Notes: a model not told the origin generated them from the sequence alone. Positions 32,381 to 43,699 are shown, numbered from the stretch's first letter. The stretch is DNA of 64,000 nt from Sweltsa coloradensis (GCA_024449915.1 JAMZAV010006635.1:1-64000), one strand, 5' to 3'. Translations and numbers: made by a program.

Positions 32381-33560
32381 TCAGCATTTTTTCAGCAGAA
32401 TCTCGTGCATTCAGGATCGTTTCCTGTATTTTTTCGCTGGCTTCATCTTTTGTTACAAGATTTTTTAGTGTTGAACTATCTTGCTCACTAAAAACGTTGT
32501 ATTTACGAAAAAGGGAAACTAGTTGAAGCTCGATTTTCATGTCACTGGCAATTCTACCGGGTGTAGCTTTATTATGCACAACGTTACCATGACAAGACGG
32601 AAGGAGCATTTTCTTCGTTTCCATTGAGATGTGTGAGCGTAAATTAAATGATAGCGACCACTTGTTTAACGCAGATGTATTCTGAGCGATGCAAACGATT
32701 CCGCCACTTTCTTTGCCGACATAGTTGAGCCACTCCAAACTGTGGTCAGGGTCGCCTTGATTGAATTTCCGGTTCGACCTTTTAACCACAAAATTTCCTT
32801 TTTTTAATTCATCCAGAATTTCAACTGGAAGCTGGTTTATTTCTGCAATGTACACAGCACCCCATTTAGCATAGTTTTGATGGTCGTACCAAATAAACCA
32901 CGGCAACATAATTGTAAAGCTGCACATGTATAGGTCCCAATTTCCATTCCGTTCAGAACGGACAAACTGTAAAAGAAGTGAGACCATATCCATGTACTGA
33001 AACCAGAATAGGAAATTTGGATTACTCTTTAGTGAACGACAAAACTCTTTTCCAAGATTTTTGAAAACATTTGTTTGTGCAATTCTGATACAGCTTGATG
33101 AGTCATTTGACATTTGTGTTTGTATTTCAATGAAATACACCTTGTTTTCATTCTCTATGAATTTAAGCAAATGTGGAAATAGTATGCTCCACAAAGCTTG
33201 AAGCATAAGCTTGTGAGTTCTCATTGTCTTATTATAGTATTTACCTTCCAAAACCATTTTTACAGTGTTGCGACCCAATAGACCACTTTCAACCCAAATA
33301 TCTTCAAGTCCAATACTGTTTATATGCTGTCCTATGGCTTTGAGGTAATTCATTGCAATGTGTAGTCCCCCAAGGCGTGGAATAAGAATGTCACGATAAG
33401 CGGGAATGTTCCATTTTAGAATCATTAACTTGTAGTAAAGGGCTTGATCCACGGTAAGCACAGTATAGGTTTGGTTTAGCTTAGCTGAAATTGATAAACA
33501 CCGTTGGACAACAGTGTTCAATGTTAATTTTAATGAAACTTTTAGAACAGGTGAGGTTAA
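32381..33560 (-). pseudogene. C-terminal part of an uncharacterised mobile-element-associated protein
   Basis: Uninterrupted minus-strand frame (about 390 codons from 33521). Recognisable signatures: TYTVLTVDQALYYKLMILKW, ILIPRLGGLHIAMNYLKAIG, LEDIWVESGLLGRNTVKMVL, WDLYMCSFTIMLPWFIWYDH, VEILDELKKGNFVVKRS and KESGGIVCIAQNTSALNKW. From memory this pattern is the C-terminal half of a large protein family abundant in cnidarians, molluscs and echinoderms, of unknown activity, usually several hundred residues longer at the N-terminus. That half is missing here. A fragment resembling the N-terminal half is at 46690-47720. The frame runs into CAAT-SINE copy 5 at its 3' end. Confidence 0.65.
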
Positions 33561-33596
33561 TAATGTGATGAATTAGTTGGACTATTCACTGCTCTT

Positions 33597-35155
33597 TCAA
33601 ATAAAGAAAAAAACTATGTAGGTACGATATTTCGAAAAGAAGTGAAGGGTACTTACGGCTGGAAATTTTCTTTTAATAAGTTCAAAGATGGGTCCAAGAT
33701 GTGCCCAAATGGCTGCAGGCCCATGGTCGCTACTTTCCGATATGGTGCAAAATGAAATTGGCTTCTCTTCACCACCTACAAAAACAATGCCAGTGTGTAA
33801 GGTAGCCTGAGCTCTCGAAGCGCCGAAATGATAACTTTGAATTTCTGTAGCTAGCTTGCAATTGTAGTTTTCAGAAAAGTCCACATGGAGAACAGCTTCA
33901 TTGGACTTTAATTTCTGTTTGCAGTCTCTGTACGCAGAGTTTTGGGTTTAAATATTAAAAATGTGGGGTTTTAGAAGCTTCATTTCATTTTGAAATGCGC
34001 TTTCCAGTTCTTGAATTGTGCCAAGTTTTCTAACTTTTGTTACAACTTTGACAGTGAAGTTTACAACCTTTCCATTCCTTGTACGCTCACGGTTTGCAGT
34101 AATGGACTCCCACTGATACCAAAATGTTTCTGTGTTACCATTGAGCATGCTTTTCTCAATAGTTGGAACTAAAATATTTTTGCAAACATCGCATAGCTGG
34201 TACATGCATTTTGCAAAACTTTTTTCACATGCAATAGTTGCAGCCAGCTGGTGTATGTTTGCGGTTGTAATCCGCCCTAGATTACGAAGTTTCGTCGCTT
34301 TAAAATCAAGGTTTTCGTGTAGCTTGCATCCACAAGTGTTGCGGTCTTCTTCCGTTGGCTTCAACACTTAAAACGGTCTGTACCTTACAAAATTTGAATA
34401 TGAAATACTCATCCCCACTTCTCTAACGAATCGTTGATGAGTATTTTGTAACGATTCCAATAGAAACCTTTTTTGTAATTTATTTTTATTTTTTGTTCTG
34501 GTTTCTTTCTTCCCAGCTGTGGCTCGACTGACTCATCCCTTATGAAGAATACTTCTATCAAAGCTATTTTACGTGTGTCTCTTTTCTTTGGATCTGCAAA
34601 ACGTTTGCGGTCATTTAGACCAAAAACCCGGCTAGCCGAATTAAGTAAGCGATATTTCACGAGTTTTTTTGATGATAGTATATGCCCCAGTACTCTTTTT
34701 CTAATAACCGATGAACTGCTAGGCCTACTAGGTGTTGCTACTTGATGTGGTAGTGTATCATCTGGACACTTGATTTCATCCACGATAACATTATGTAATA
34801 TCAAAGCTCTCGCTATTTGGGTCTTCATGCCACCCTTTGTTATGGAAAGCCTTATTAATTTTTTTGCTCTTGAGGAGGTAGTCAATTCTACGTCAGGAGT
34901 TTTGACCAGAGCTTTTTCTTTTTTTTTATATATATCCTTGGGCTCTTTTTCTGTATTTATCAGCTGCTAGGGACTGTTTCTGCAATAAATTCTGAAGTCT
35001 CTCTACCTTCTTCTCCAGATTTGCCTTCTCTCTTGCCAATTTGTAGCGATTTTTCAAAATGTTTCTTCGTCCTCTTTTTCCATTCCCAGTACCCTCAGGA
35101 GTAGACTTACAACTTGCAGGAGGTGTGACTAATTCTTGATCATTTTCAGTTTACA
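33597..35155 (-). pseudogene. Transposase-like protein, DFSEN family, broken
   Basis: Minus-strand series. From about 35150, RRNILKNRYKLAREKANLEK KVERLQNLL is a basic coiled coil. After a stop comes SRAKKLIRLSITKGGMKTQI ARALILHNVIV and RKRVLGHILSSKKLVKYRLL (34885-34409). Then KPTEEDRNTCGCKLHENLDF ... CKNILVPTIEK ... WYQWES (34367-33948), and finally VDFSENYNCKLATEIQSYHF GASRAQATLHTGIVF ... SSDHGPAAIWAHLGPIFEL (33890-33660). Order and motifs are those of an invertebrate transposase-like family with an RNase H-type core beginning at DFSEN. The last part stops at KRKFPA, next to a consensus GTAAGT donor, and the downstream catalytic region is not found; it may have been displaced by the unrelated frame at 32.3-33.5 kb. 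Confidence 0.65.
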
Positions 35156-35169
35156 TCTACATCAATCAA

Positions 35170-36082
35170 GTACAAATCATCTGTATTCATCAAGGGACAC
35201 AGGTGGAATTTCAAGCTTTGCACAAGGATTTAAATGGATTTCATCAGAATATTCAATTCACAATTGAAGAGGAAAAAGACGCGATCCTTCCTTTCTTTGA
35301 CCTACTTATCTCTAAAGTTGATACAAGATTGACTACTGGTGTATACAGGAAACTGACACACACTGATCAGTATGTGAGGGCTGATTCAAACCATCCAGTC
35401 CACATTAAGAAAGGTGTGATGAGATGTTTGGCAGTCCGAGCGGCTTCTAATTGTTCATCAGATATCTTGTTAAACCAAGAACTTTCGTACCTAAATGATG
35501 CATTTGTGAAAAATGGTTATCCAAGTGAAGTGTTCAAGAAAGTGGTGAAATCTGTTTCAATAGCTGTTGTGTTGCAAAATAATAGTCAAGCTCCTGTTCC
35601 ATCACAAATTCTGAAAACAAGTTCTTGATCACTATCCGAATTTGTCCGAAAAAGTCGGACGTCTTCTATCTCCTTTTGGGATTCGTACTGTTTTTCAATC
35701 ACCTACTACCCTGAGAAGTATATTAACTGTTACTAAACCCTAGAACGAATCCCAATTGTCCAAGAATGCTGTGTACTCAATACCTTGCCAATGTGGTGCC
35801 GCGTACATTGGAGAGACCAAGAGACCTCTTGAGATTAGGTTGAAGGAGCATAAGAATAACGTTACGCAGCATAAAGTATGTTCCTCTGGATTAGCAGAGC
35901 ATGTTTATGAAAATCACCATTATGTGGATTGGAACAACTCATCCATTATCCTTCATGAAGCCAATCCACATAAACGTAAACTTAAAGAGGCTGCATTGAT
36001 GTATGTTAATAATAATGTAATAAGTGCACCTAGCATAGATTTTCCTGGAATTTGGAAAGTTTTTGTAACTAATAAGCCATAA
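35170..36082 (+). pseudogene. Penelope-like element: RT thumb and GIY-YIG endonuclease
   Basis: Two plus-strand frames. 35203-35628 has FQALHKDLNGFHQNIQFTIE, ILPFFDLLISKVDTRLTTGV, YRKLTHTDQYVRADSNHPVH and LNDAFVKNGYPSEVFKKVV, the region following the RT palm in Penelope-like elements. The linker TVFQSPTTLRSILTV follows in another frame. 35756-36082 has VYSIPCQCGAAYIGETKRPL EIRLKEHKNNV, the GIY-YIG nuclease that nicks the target: VYSIPC...AYIGET is the family's variant of GIY...YIG, with the conserved Arg in the following helix. A frameshift lies between the frames and the RT palm is absent (5' truncation). A hammerhead-like motif follows 180 bases downstream, as in other Penelope-like elements. 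Confidence 0.85.
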
Positions 36083-36254
36083 TGTTTCTTCTTCTTGTTT
36101 GGTTTTTGTGAACTTTATAATTTCTTTTACTGTTAATAACAACTACAACCACATTTATTATTACGATTCTTTGGTGGATTGGTGTAATTTGTTTTGTTCA
36201 GTTGGCATTGTTTGTTTGTTTTAAAGCCCATTCTGTTGTCTTGTTTCAACTGTC

Positions 36255-36315
36255 ATTAAAAAACCTGATGAAGGAGGTTGATTAACCTTTGAAATATTGT
36301 AATCTTTGTTTTAAT
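36255..36315 (+). ncRNA. Hammerhead-ribozyme-like motif of the Penelope-like element
   Basis: CTGATGA (36265-36271), one extra A, then a hairpin (GGAGGTT pairing with AACCTTT, two G-U pairs, loop GATT) and GAAA (36291-36294). The next bases ATAT could form the very short, self-complementary stem III reported for these elements. Stem I can form between ATTAAAA (36255-36261) and TTTTAAT (36109 bases +, at 36309-36315) with an internal loop. Core order CUGANGA-stem II-GAAA fits type I. The extra A after CUGAUGA is a deviation. Confidence 0.5.
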
Positions 36316-36319
36316 TTGA

Positions 36320-36916
36320 GTAGTGTATAGTCCAAAAAACATCATGATCTTAACATTCATGATGTCTAGCATTTATGCCGGCTTAACATACAAAATTCCT
36401 AACTTGCAAGCATGGTTTGATAAAAAAGTGAGGTTATGTTTTATGCAACATGTCACATCAGTTGATTAGCTTGAAGAAAATAATACTAAAATATGTATTA
36501 TTTATTACTTATTTCGTGGTAACACTCGTGACATTGAATTAAAATACTGGGGCACAATTTAACACAAGTTTTGAGTACATACCAAATCACCAGCTATACC
36601 TCAGAGGTATCCATCTTGATTTGTTGAGTGCTTTGGAAAGCAAGTGCTCTGGAACTCACTGCCTTCTTAAACATATTTTTCATTTTTTTCAATGTCCAGT
36701 CTATGGCTTGTTGCCATGTTGGGTTCTTATGAACTTAGCTAGAAAGAGTGGCATGGCTCTCGAAATTATAATATCTAATCGGTCATCGCCGCATTTGGCT
36801 GAGTTAAGGTCTTTGAGTCGTGAAGTGGCCCAATTTACCACATCTTTAAGATTCAAGTTGTCAGTAATAGTATCTCTGGGTTTGCTGCTTTCCTGAGAGG
36901 GTCTATCCTTCAGGCT
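36320..36916. other. No gene recognised
   Basis: AT-rich spacer between the Penelope-like 3' end and the convergent LINE ORF1; no family recognised in the plus-strand frame at 36621-36896. Confidence 0.4.
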
Positions 36917-38245
36917 TTAACTGCCAACGTGATTGTTTTTTGAGTTACTGGTCCGTCTGACTGTACCTGTGTCGCTCTCCTCACTGTCCGAGCAACTAGA
37001 TTCGTAACTGGATAAACCATTCACTGAGCTAGAGACACTTGTCCTGTGCATTGATGGTTTACTTTGATTTTGAGCCTGCCTTGACCGGTTGACCTTAATA
37101 TGTTTACCAGTTGTGGTGATATCTGTGAGTTCTGGTAAATCCAAGGCATCTTGCTCGTGGGACTTGGTTCTGTTAGTAGATTGCCATGCTTTAGTAGTAG
37201 GGGCAGGAGCGTCCCTGTACTTCTGCGCTGGGATTGCTCCCTGACTTGTTTTTTGTGATTGACTGTTCATCTTATTCCTGGCAGTAATGTAGGTCTGGCA
37301 CCCACGCCAGTTTGCTGTGTGAGCTTCTTTACAATTCGCACAGGTTGGGGGGGTGGATCTGTCTTTCTTACAGTCACTGGTTGGGTGGCTGTTCCCGCAC
37401 TTGAGGCATTTGAACTGCCTTTCACAGTGTCTTGCCACATGTCCAAATTTTTGGCACTTGTAGCACTGAGGAGGCCCTGAAGGGGCCCTGATTTTATCAA
37501 TTGTAACTACAGTCATACATAGTCGTTTAATTTGTTGAATCCTACCGTTTTCGGAGGGATCAACTTTTACTAAAAATAGAGGTAGGAGTGGTTTGTCACC
37601 TGGTTGGCTTCTCATTTGAGTAACCGATTCATAGTTTATCTCTGCAGTTTCAAGGCCTGCTTTGACATAGTCAATTTCTGTAGTTTTGTCAAGGCCCTTT
37701 ATTACCCATTTAGCTGCCCTTTCACCTATAGGGGTAAATGTATGGTACTCAACCTAATTTTGTTTTAGGATAGCTGTTGCCTTTCGGTAGTCATTGGCAG
37801 ATAGCGTACTTAACTTGGTGCTATTGCCTCTGGCTACGAAGGTAATTTGGTTTTCGCATGACTCTTGAATCAAATTTGAAATTCTAGTAAAGTTTTTGAA
37901 TTCTAAGTATATAATGGGTGGCGGTGGAGGTTGTTTTTTGGCATTTTCCATATTATGGAGGTTTTCGCCATTATCGTCTACTTCCACTTCCTTTGTTAGT
38001 TGATTTACTTGACCATCAACAGTTAGTTCAGTCAGTGGATCGAATCTATTTGCAGTAGCCACAGGGACAGCTGTTGAGACTGGGTTGTGAGGTTTTAAAT
38101 CTTGACTACCATGCTTTCGCTTTTTGGATTTTGTCGTTGCGGGGCCTTTCTCGGGCTTTGAGTTATTCACGTTCAGGAATTCTTTAACTTTGTGTTGCTT
38201 ATCGCCCAGAGAGTTACACCTGGGTCGGAGTTTAAATCAACGGAA
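36917..38245 (-). pseudogene. LINE ORF1 protein with zinc knuckles, one in-frame stop
   Basis: One minus-strand frame runs from about 38245 to 36917 and is interrupted only by a TAG at about 37755 (ILKQN-stop-VEYHTFTPIGERAA). The N-terminal part is Lys/Pro-rich and of low complexity. The middle (LEFKNFTRISNLIQES ... ANDYRKATAILKQN) resembles the RRM-like fold of Jockey-type ORF1. Then IDKIRAPSGPPQCYKCQKFG precedes three CCHC knuckles (CYKCQKFGHVARHC, CLKCGNSHPTSDC, CANCKEAHTANWRGC), i.e. the PRE_C2HC plus zinc-knuckle pattern of Jockey/I-type elements. The protein binds element RNA and DNA during target-primed reverse transcription. No start ATG is seen in the open part. Confidence 0.85.
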
Positions 38246-38249
38246 CTGA

Positions 38250-38985
38250 TGTTTTTTATCTCTGCAAGTTCGCTCGGTTAAAGACCGAGCGTCTTGACCT
38301 TGATGTTGGCTGGTAGCTGGCCACCATTGTTAGAGACTAAATTGGGGTTCTCCTCATTTGAGCCCATAGTACCTTAGATAAGGCGGTGTCGTGATTATAA
38401 ATAATGAATAGTCATACTTTAAAAAGAATTAAAATATGATTGGTCAAGTATTAAAATAGTAACTTGTTGTCAGTTATGAAAATATTAAAAATGTGGTTAT
38501 TAGGCACTTGGCCAGTCAATAATAAGCTAAAACAACTTGGGGAGTAAGCATTAAGCCAGTCATGAAAAAATTTCAGGGTTCGAGGGAGGGCAAGCGGAGG
38601 TGGGACAAACAGGTCAGTGTCACCTGAAGTCCCCTACAGGTCCTACTGCCTTGTACACCCCTGTCCTGACTAAGAAACAAATAGCCAAGGCCAATAATTG
38701 TCCAAGGCTCCGTGACAAGAGCGTCTAGACGCCGACCTGGGGGGCCCCTAATGGGCTCACCCCTTAATGTACTTACAAGTTAAATGATTTGTACTTGGCT
38801 TGAAGCTGTAAGAGCCTACCGACGCCTCTGTTGGCTCAGTTGGGCGAAATTACTGCAGTTGATGTTAGTTAGTTAGTTATTAGGGTCAGTCTTGGCAGTA
38901 GTGGAGCCTGGAACTGTCTCGAAAGTTCTAGACGCGAGTAGAGTATCAATCCCTCAACCACGTCACTATACTGCACTGCACTGTG
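38250..38985. other. No gene recognised
   Basis: Possible 5' leader of the LINE whose ORF1 lies to the left, including a GC-balanced stretch at 38580-38880. No promoter motif could be assigned with confidence. Confidence 0.35.
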
Positions 38986-38989
38986 TTGA

Positions 38990-39420
38990 GCACTGCCACA
39001 CAGCAGAGAGCCTCGCCTCGCAGTCGGTCAGTTGTTCTTGTCCCAGGCGGACGTGTTTTGTCCACGCTCTTCGCTCTGGTCTCATTGGGCCTCCTCAGTA
39101 CACAGAGTTAGCTTCTGTTGCTGCTGTATGTGTTGCTTGTTCAAGTCTGCTGTGTCCTCGTTCTCATTCATCATTTTGTTTAATGTTTGTTACTTCAGGA
39201 GGTTGTCTGTTCTGTCCAGACTGGAAGGTTTAGTTCTCTCTGTATTCTGTCCTGCTTGTCAGAGCAGCGCTCGTCATCTCAGTGTTGTGCTCCGTCTGTT
39301 CCGTCCGTGCAGCCTGATGAGTTAATGTTCAGAAAGTACTAGGTTCTGTTCAATGTGAGATTAGAGCCTTGACACGGTTTATGTACTGTGCTTTTTTTAT
39401 GGTCTTAGTTCTGCTCTTGG
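38990..39420 (+). repeat. Repeat family R2, copy 1
   Basis: CACAGCAGAGAGCCTCGCCT, GTTGCTGCTGTATGTGTTGC and CCGTCTGTTCCGTCCGTGCA recur, in the same order, at 51535-51935 and in part at 57068-57225 and 50733-50880. Plus-strand frames here (38892-39233, 39032-39325) share residues with frames in the other copies only because the DNA is repeated. Unknown class; no terminal repeats recognised. Confidence 0.75.
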
Positions 39421-39440
39421 GCCATCAAATTCCAACTCGA
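39421..39440 (+). mobile_element. CAAT-SINE copy 6, head fragment
   Basis: The first 20 bases of the repeat (GCCATCAAATTCCAACTCGA) form the junction between R2 copy 1 and the truncated gag frame. Confidence 0.6.
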
Positions 39441-40036
39441 TCTGACATAGTGTCCGTCGACACGTATGTTAGTTTATTCATCCACGATAAGAAAAAATCG
39501 CTCATCGTGCCGTGAATTCTTCTGTCATAAAAATCAAGAGAGAACTTTTGTGCCACTAATTCCTGCTTATCATTCGACCAAAACATGGCTTTAAAACTTT
39601 GCGCAAACTCGTCCCACGTAAGCCAGGGGCGTCGGAACGCCGACGCCCAGTTTTTCGCGGAGCCTGTCAAATAGCGTAGCGCAATTGATAGCCATTGTTG
39701 TTGCGGTATTGCGAATTGCGCAAACAACTGTTCCAACTCGTCTAAAAATTCTATTGGGTGAACTTTTTCGTCGTCCCCGAATGTTGGGAACACGGGAACC
39801 ATCCAAGGCATTGGAGTTGGAACCGCCGCCACTGGAACAGCCTGCGAATGATCGTGCACTACCTCGGATCGAGGAGGCCTATCTGAGTCGGGTGGTTGTG
39901 CCGACGTCGACAGTCGTCGGTTCGACTCTTCCAATGAAGTCAACCGACCTAGCACAGTGTCCATTTTCGACATTATTTCTTGAATAGCCACCTCCGGCTC
40001 GTCACTTGGGTCATGGCGTGGACGCCCTCTCGGCAT
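39441..40036 (-). pseudogene. LTR-retrotransposon gag fragment
   Basis: Minus-strand frame from ATG at 40036 (MPRGRPRHDPSDEPEVAIQE). A short coiled-coil (MSKMDTVLGRLTSLEESNRR) and a proline-rich linker lead into FGDDEKVHPIEFLDELEQLF, WLSIALRYLTGSAKNWASAF and LTWDEFAQSFKAMFWSNDKQ. This is the helical capsid-like domain (Retrotrans_gag type: FLxxLE...A...L.G.A..W...W..F...F...F). The frame is cut after about 198 codons, before any zinc knuckle, by a fragment of CAAT-SINE head. No pol and no paired LTRs were found. A Ty3/gypsy-type origin is likely. Confidence 0.75.
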
Positions 40037-40438
40037 TTCGATAGTAATTTACAAAACACGAACACACGATAAACAATATTAAGTTTAATACCACACGAAA
40101 GTCTCCACCGCGGGAAATACCGGCGTACACGCACCCCAGTAAACAAACTGGGTAATTAAAACGTTGGGTGTCAGTTGTGCTGTCTCTTGCTACATCCGTA
40201 ATATATGCAGAAATAGTCACACGTAAGGTATTTTAATTATAAGCTTTATTAATTGTTAGACACAATATAAACGGTACAAACAGGTAGTCCCTGCTTGGGG
40301 GTGAAGGGCGCGACCAGCCGGAACTCTCGCTCTAACCTTACTGGCCATTCTCTGCCTCGTTCTTCTGTTCCACGCCGTCCACCCCTCCAGCATATCCCTC
40401 TACCGCCACACCCTTGCGGAGTAGGGGGTGGGAATGTC

Positions 40439-40686
40439 ACAACCTTCTCGTGGTTTGACAGGTGAGTAGGGTAGTAACACTTCCCGAGACTAATTGCGAG
40501 CTCTGGGTCGTCGTCGGGGAACATTCCGCTTCCCTTTGACTACCCCCCGACGGCGACGACAATGACAACACGGACGATGACACAGACGAAGATGACTTCG
40601 ACGTGGAAGAACTCCTGCCCTCTCCATACGCTTGTGGCTGGTTCTGACCAGCACAGGCCTGTCCACCCCGCGTCTCCCCTTACGTT
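40439..40686 (+). mobile_element. CAAT-SINE copy 7, diverged, no tail
   Basis: Core recognisable (GAGCTCTGGGTCGTCGTCGG, CTTGTGGCTGGTTCTGACCA) with more substitutions than other copies and a truncated 3' part. The head is altered (GTCACAACCTTCTCGTGGTT). Probably an older insertion. Confidence 0.8.
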
Positions 40687-40689
40687 TCT

Positions 40690-41817
40690 AACTACTGTTG
40701 AGTGCCCTAAAACAACACTACACTAACTAACTATAATAGTAAGTATTAATCTACTATGGCTAGCAGACATAATTCTACTGTTGAGTGCCATAAAACAACA
40801 TTAACTAACAGACATAATCTTTTTTTAAGTAGGCGTAGGAAAAATTGCACTTGCACTTGGCGGCCATCTTCTACTTTGTGACGATTTGTCGGTTGTGATT
40901 GGAGGAAAAAAGAGATCATTCACTAGTGTTGTAGAACTGTCGATATAGTTAATAAATGATCCGGTTGGTCAGCTTCCTCTACTCTTCCAAGTATGATTCC
41001 ATCCATTAATTTTTTAAGCATGTTCGAAGAAGCAGCTGTTATAAAGAATGAATTAAATATATTTTCGACGGCTTCGGGATTATCTGTGGCACTACCACCA
41101 TGATTGAATTCAGCCTTATTGGGCTGCGATGAACTTGCCTTTCTCTCTAGTTCCTTGTTAATTAGATTTCAAGTTGTTTTAGCAATGTTGTCAAGAGTTG
41201 AGATGTTATTTTTTAGCTGACATGACAACTGTTTTAAATATGCGCTTATGCGTTTCCACATAATTGTGAAGCACCTTACTACCCGATTCTTTAGACAATT
41301 GAATAAGAAGCCGCTTCTGTTTACTTGAAATTCTCTAACCCAGAACAGAAAATAGCTCTACTCACTAAGTACGGCGTCCACTATCTCTTTGAAACGTTTT
41401 TTACCACTTTTTACACTTAAAGGCATTTTAATACTTGTCATGCCCAAAGAAACAACAGATCAAGTTAAATGTGTACCTTGAGTCAACAAAATGGCGACCT
41501 GTCATGAGCGACAAAGTAGACTAGGACTGCCACATGAAAAAAATTGAAAGTTAAAACAAGGAAAAAAACGAAATAAATTAAGTAATTATTAATGAGGTTA
41601 GGTTATAATAAATAATATAATTAATTAAAAATGTGAATAATGTATAAATTCGATAATAAAATCGGTAGGCCTAATTTAAACAATTATACGGCACCTCTAA
41701 TGACTAGGCCCAAAGAACACACCCTACTAGGCTTAGGCCTTCGGAGATAAAATTTTCATGACAAAAGTCTAATGCCTCTTTATATAATGATTCATTTCGT
41801 TTAAATTAATTAACATT
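40690..41817. other. No complete gene; short conserved-looking start
   Basis: Contains a duplicated phrase (CTACTGTTGAGTGCC near 40692 and 40777). On the minus strand at 41359-41427 an ATG opens MPLSVKSGKKRFKEIVDAVL SE followed by a stop; this and further minus-strand scraps (KAEFNHGGSATDNPEAVENI near 41060-41120) look protein-like but are unassigned. Possibly a small decayed DNA element. Confidence 0.35.
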
Positions 41818-42540
41818 GTTAAGCGAGCGAAGCGAGCGTTTCCATTTGACTCTGCCGGAAAAATTAGTCACTGTTTTTTTTTTTTGTTTTTTTGTTTGTT
41901 TGTATGTCTCGCCATAACGTTCGAACGGAGGCTTGGATTGAGTTGAAATTTTCACCATCCGCAACCATCGTTCTCGATTGAATGCCATTAGTTTTGTGGC
42001 AAAATCGTTCAAAAAGTTAAAAAGTTACATTAAAGTTAATCGAAAGTTTTTTTTTTAAACTAAACGGCGACAAAATCTGAGATAGCCAAATCATTTAGAA
42101 TGTCCGTCCGGTCACGAATATGTTAATTTTATTTTGATCCGATAAGTAGTGTAGATGGAAATTACATTATAACAAAGTGCCGTTACCATGGCAACGGAAA
42201 GTCGCGGAGCTTTTTTGGCTCATGATAGCGGTCGAACGGAGGCTCGGATCGATTTGAAATTTTTACCATCCGCAAGCTTTGTTCTCGATTGAATGCCATT
42301 TGTTTTGTGGCAAAATTGTTCAAAAAGTTAAAAAGTTACATTAAAGTTAATCGATTTTTTTTTTTATTCTTTTTTAACTAAACGGCGACAAAATCTGAGG
42401 TGGCCAAATCATTTAGAATGTCAGTCCGGTCACGAATATGTTAATTTTATTTTGATCCGATAATTAGTGTAAATGGAAATTACATAATAACAAAAGTAAC
42501 GTTGCCATGGCAACGAAAAGACGCGCGAAGTTTCTAATGC
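41818..42540 (-). mobile_element. Repeat with GAGCGAAGCGAGC end and 312-bp tandem duplication
   Basis: Starts with AGCGAGCGAAGCGAGCG, the same kind of palindromic word that ends copies A-D of the CTTCGCTTCGCTC family, followed by an oligo-T/TTTG stretch. The segment from AACGGAGGCT (41924) is repeated from 42236 (AACGGAGGCT), 312 bases later, with about 90% identity by eye, including ACTAAACGGCGACAAAATCT and GTTACCATGGCAACG / GTTGCCATGGCAACG. No coding capacity recognised. Confidence 0.7.
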
Positions 42541-42544
42541 ACTG

Positions 42545-43413
42545 CCACCTAGAAGTAATCAGAATACTTTCGAAGAAGCAGTATATAATTTGTCACCAAA
42601 TAGTTTAAATAGTTTTCCCAATGAGTCAAGGTCCTCTAGATGGCGGTGAATTTTATTCACAAAGTAAAGGTTTACACATGGGTTTACCCAAATACCTTGG
42701 CAATAATAAATAATATTGGAAACATGGCCCTGTGGACAGCGAACGTCGCAAATTTTAAAATTTAAAAAAATGTGCAATGTGGGTCTAGCTATAGCACGTG
42801 CTCGCTTATCAACGCGTCCAACTGAGCGTTTCCTAGTATTAATTACATGTAGGCCTAGTATAATTGGTTTAATATGAGTGGGACTTGCTACTCTGCGCAT
42901 TTTAATTTGGCGTGGCCTAGGCTTAGGCCATCGTTCGGAGATAGAAAGTACGATTCGTGTTAAAAATATTATATTGGTGTAGCGCAAAATGTGGAACGTC
43001 TAAGGTAAAGTCCCCTGACAATTTCTTTACGATCGGAGTCTGAGTATAGTAGCGTCTATTACAGTATAATTGGTATAACTACATAATTTGTTTGGTAGAG
43101 ATCAAAGATACTACCATTCACCTGTAGAGATCGAACAAACTAACAAAAACGCTCACTAAAACGTAAAAAAGCAGAAAAAACCTTTTATTAATTATTTGAC
43201 AACCAATTTGTAAATCTCAACTAACAACCAGATGGTATCCATGGTTATTATTTGTCTCCTACTTTCTTCTGAGAATCTCATAATAATTTATCCATAACCA
43301 ACTAGCAACCAAGGATACTAGTCATTAATTGGCAACCATGGTTATTAATTGGTTTCCAATGACCCAAAAAACATACAGACTAGTTTATAGTAACTTTTTT
43401 GACTTATTAACCT
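42545..43413. other. No gene recognised
   Basis: A minus-strand frame of 142 codons (42559-42987) has no recognised family. From 43190 on, the words ACCAACTAGCAACC and CCATGGTTATTAATTGG recur as a degenerate short repeat. Confidence 0.4.
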
Positions 43414-43424
43414 CTAAGTAGTGT

Positions 43425-43699
43425 AACTAATGGCAGCTCTGGGTCGTCGTCGGGGAACCCCTTTCCTTTGACTACCTCCCCGACGGCGACGACAAAGACA
43501 ACACGGACGGATGATGACACAGACGGAGAGACCACGACGTGGGGGAACCCCTGCCCTCCCCATATGCTTGTGGCTGGTTCTGACCAGCACAGGCCTGTCC
43601 ACCCCTTGTCCCCCCACGTCATCCCTTACGTCCCTCCCTTCGTCTCGATTAGCCAAGTTGCATAAATATGAGACGTAAAGCAATATCCAATCAATCAAT
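43425..43699 (+). mobile_element. CAAT-SINE copy 8 with 11-bp target duplication
   Basis: 5'-truncated copy beginning AACTAATGGCAGCTCTGGG and ending in (CAAT)3. It is flanked by CTAAGTAGTGT at 43414-43424 and 43700-43710, a perfect 11-bp target-site duplication. This is the clearest sign that the (CAAT)n side is the 3' end and that truncation occurs at the 5' end, as in target-primed reverse transcription. Confidence 0.95.

Noticed and set aside
38892..39325. Cysteine/serine-rich plus-strand frames near 39 kb
   Set aside because: The same DNA recurs at 51.5 kb and 57.1 kb as repeat family R2 with altered frames; no conserved protein.
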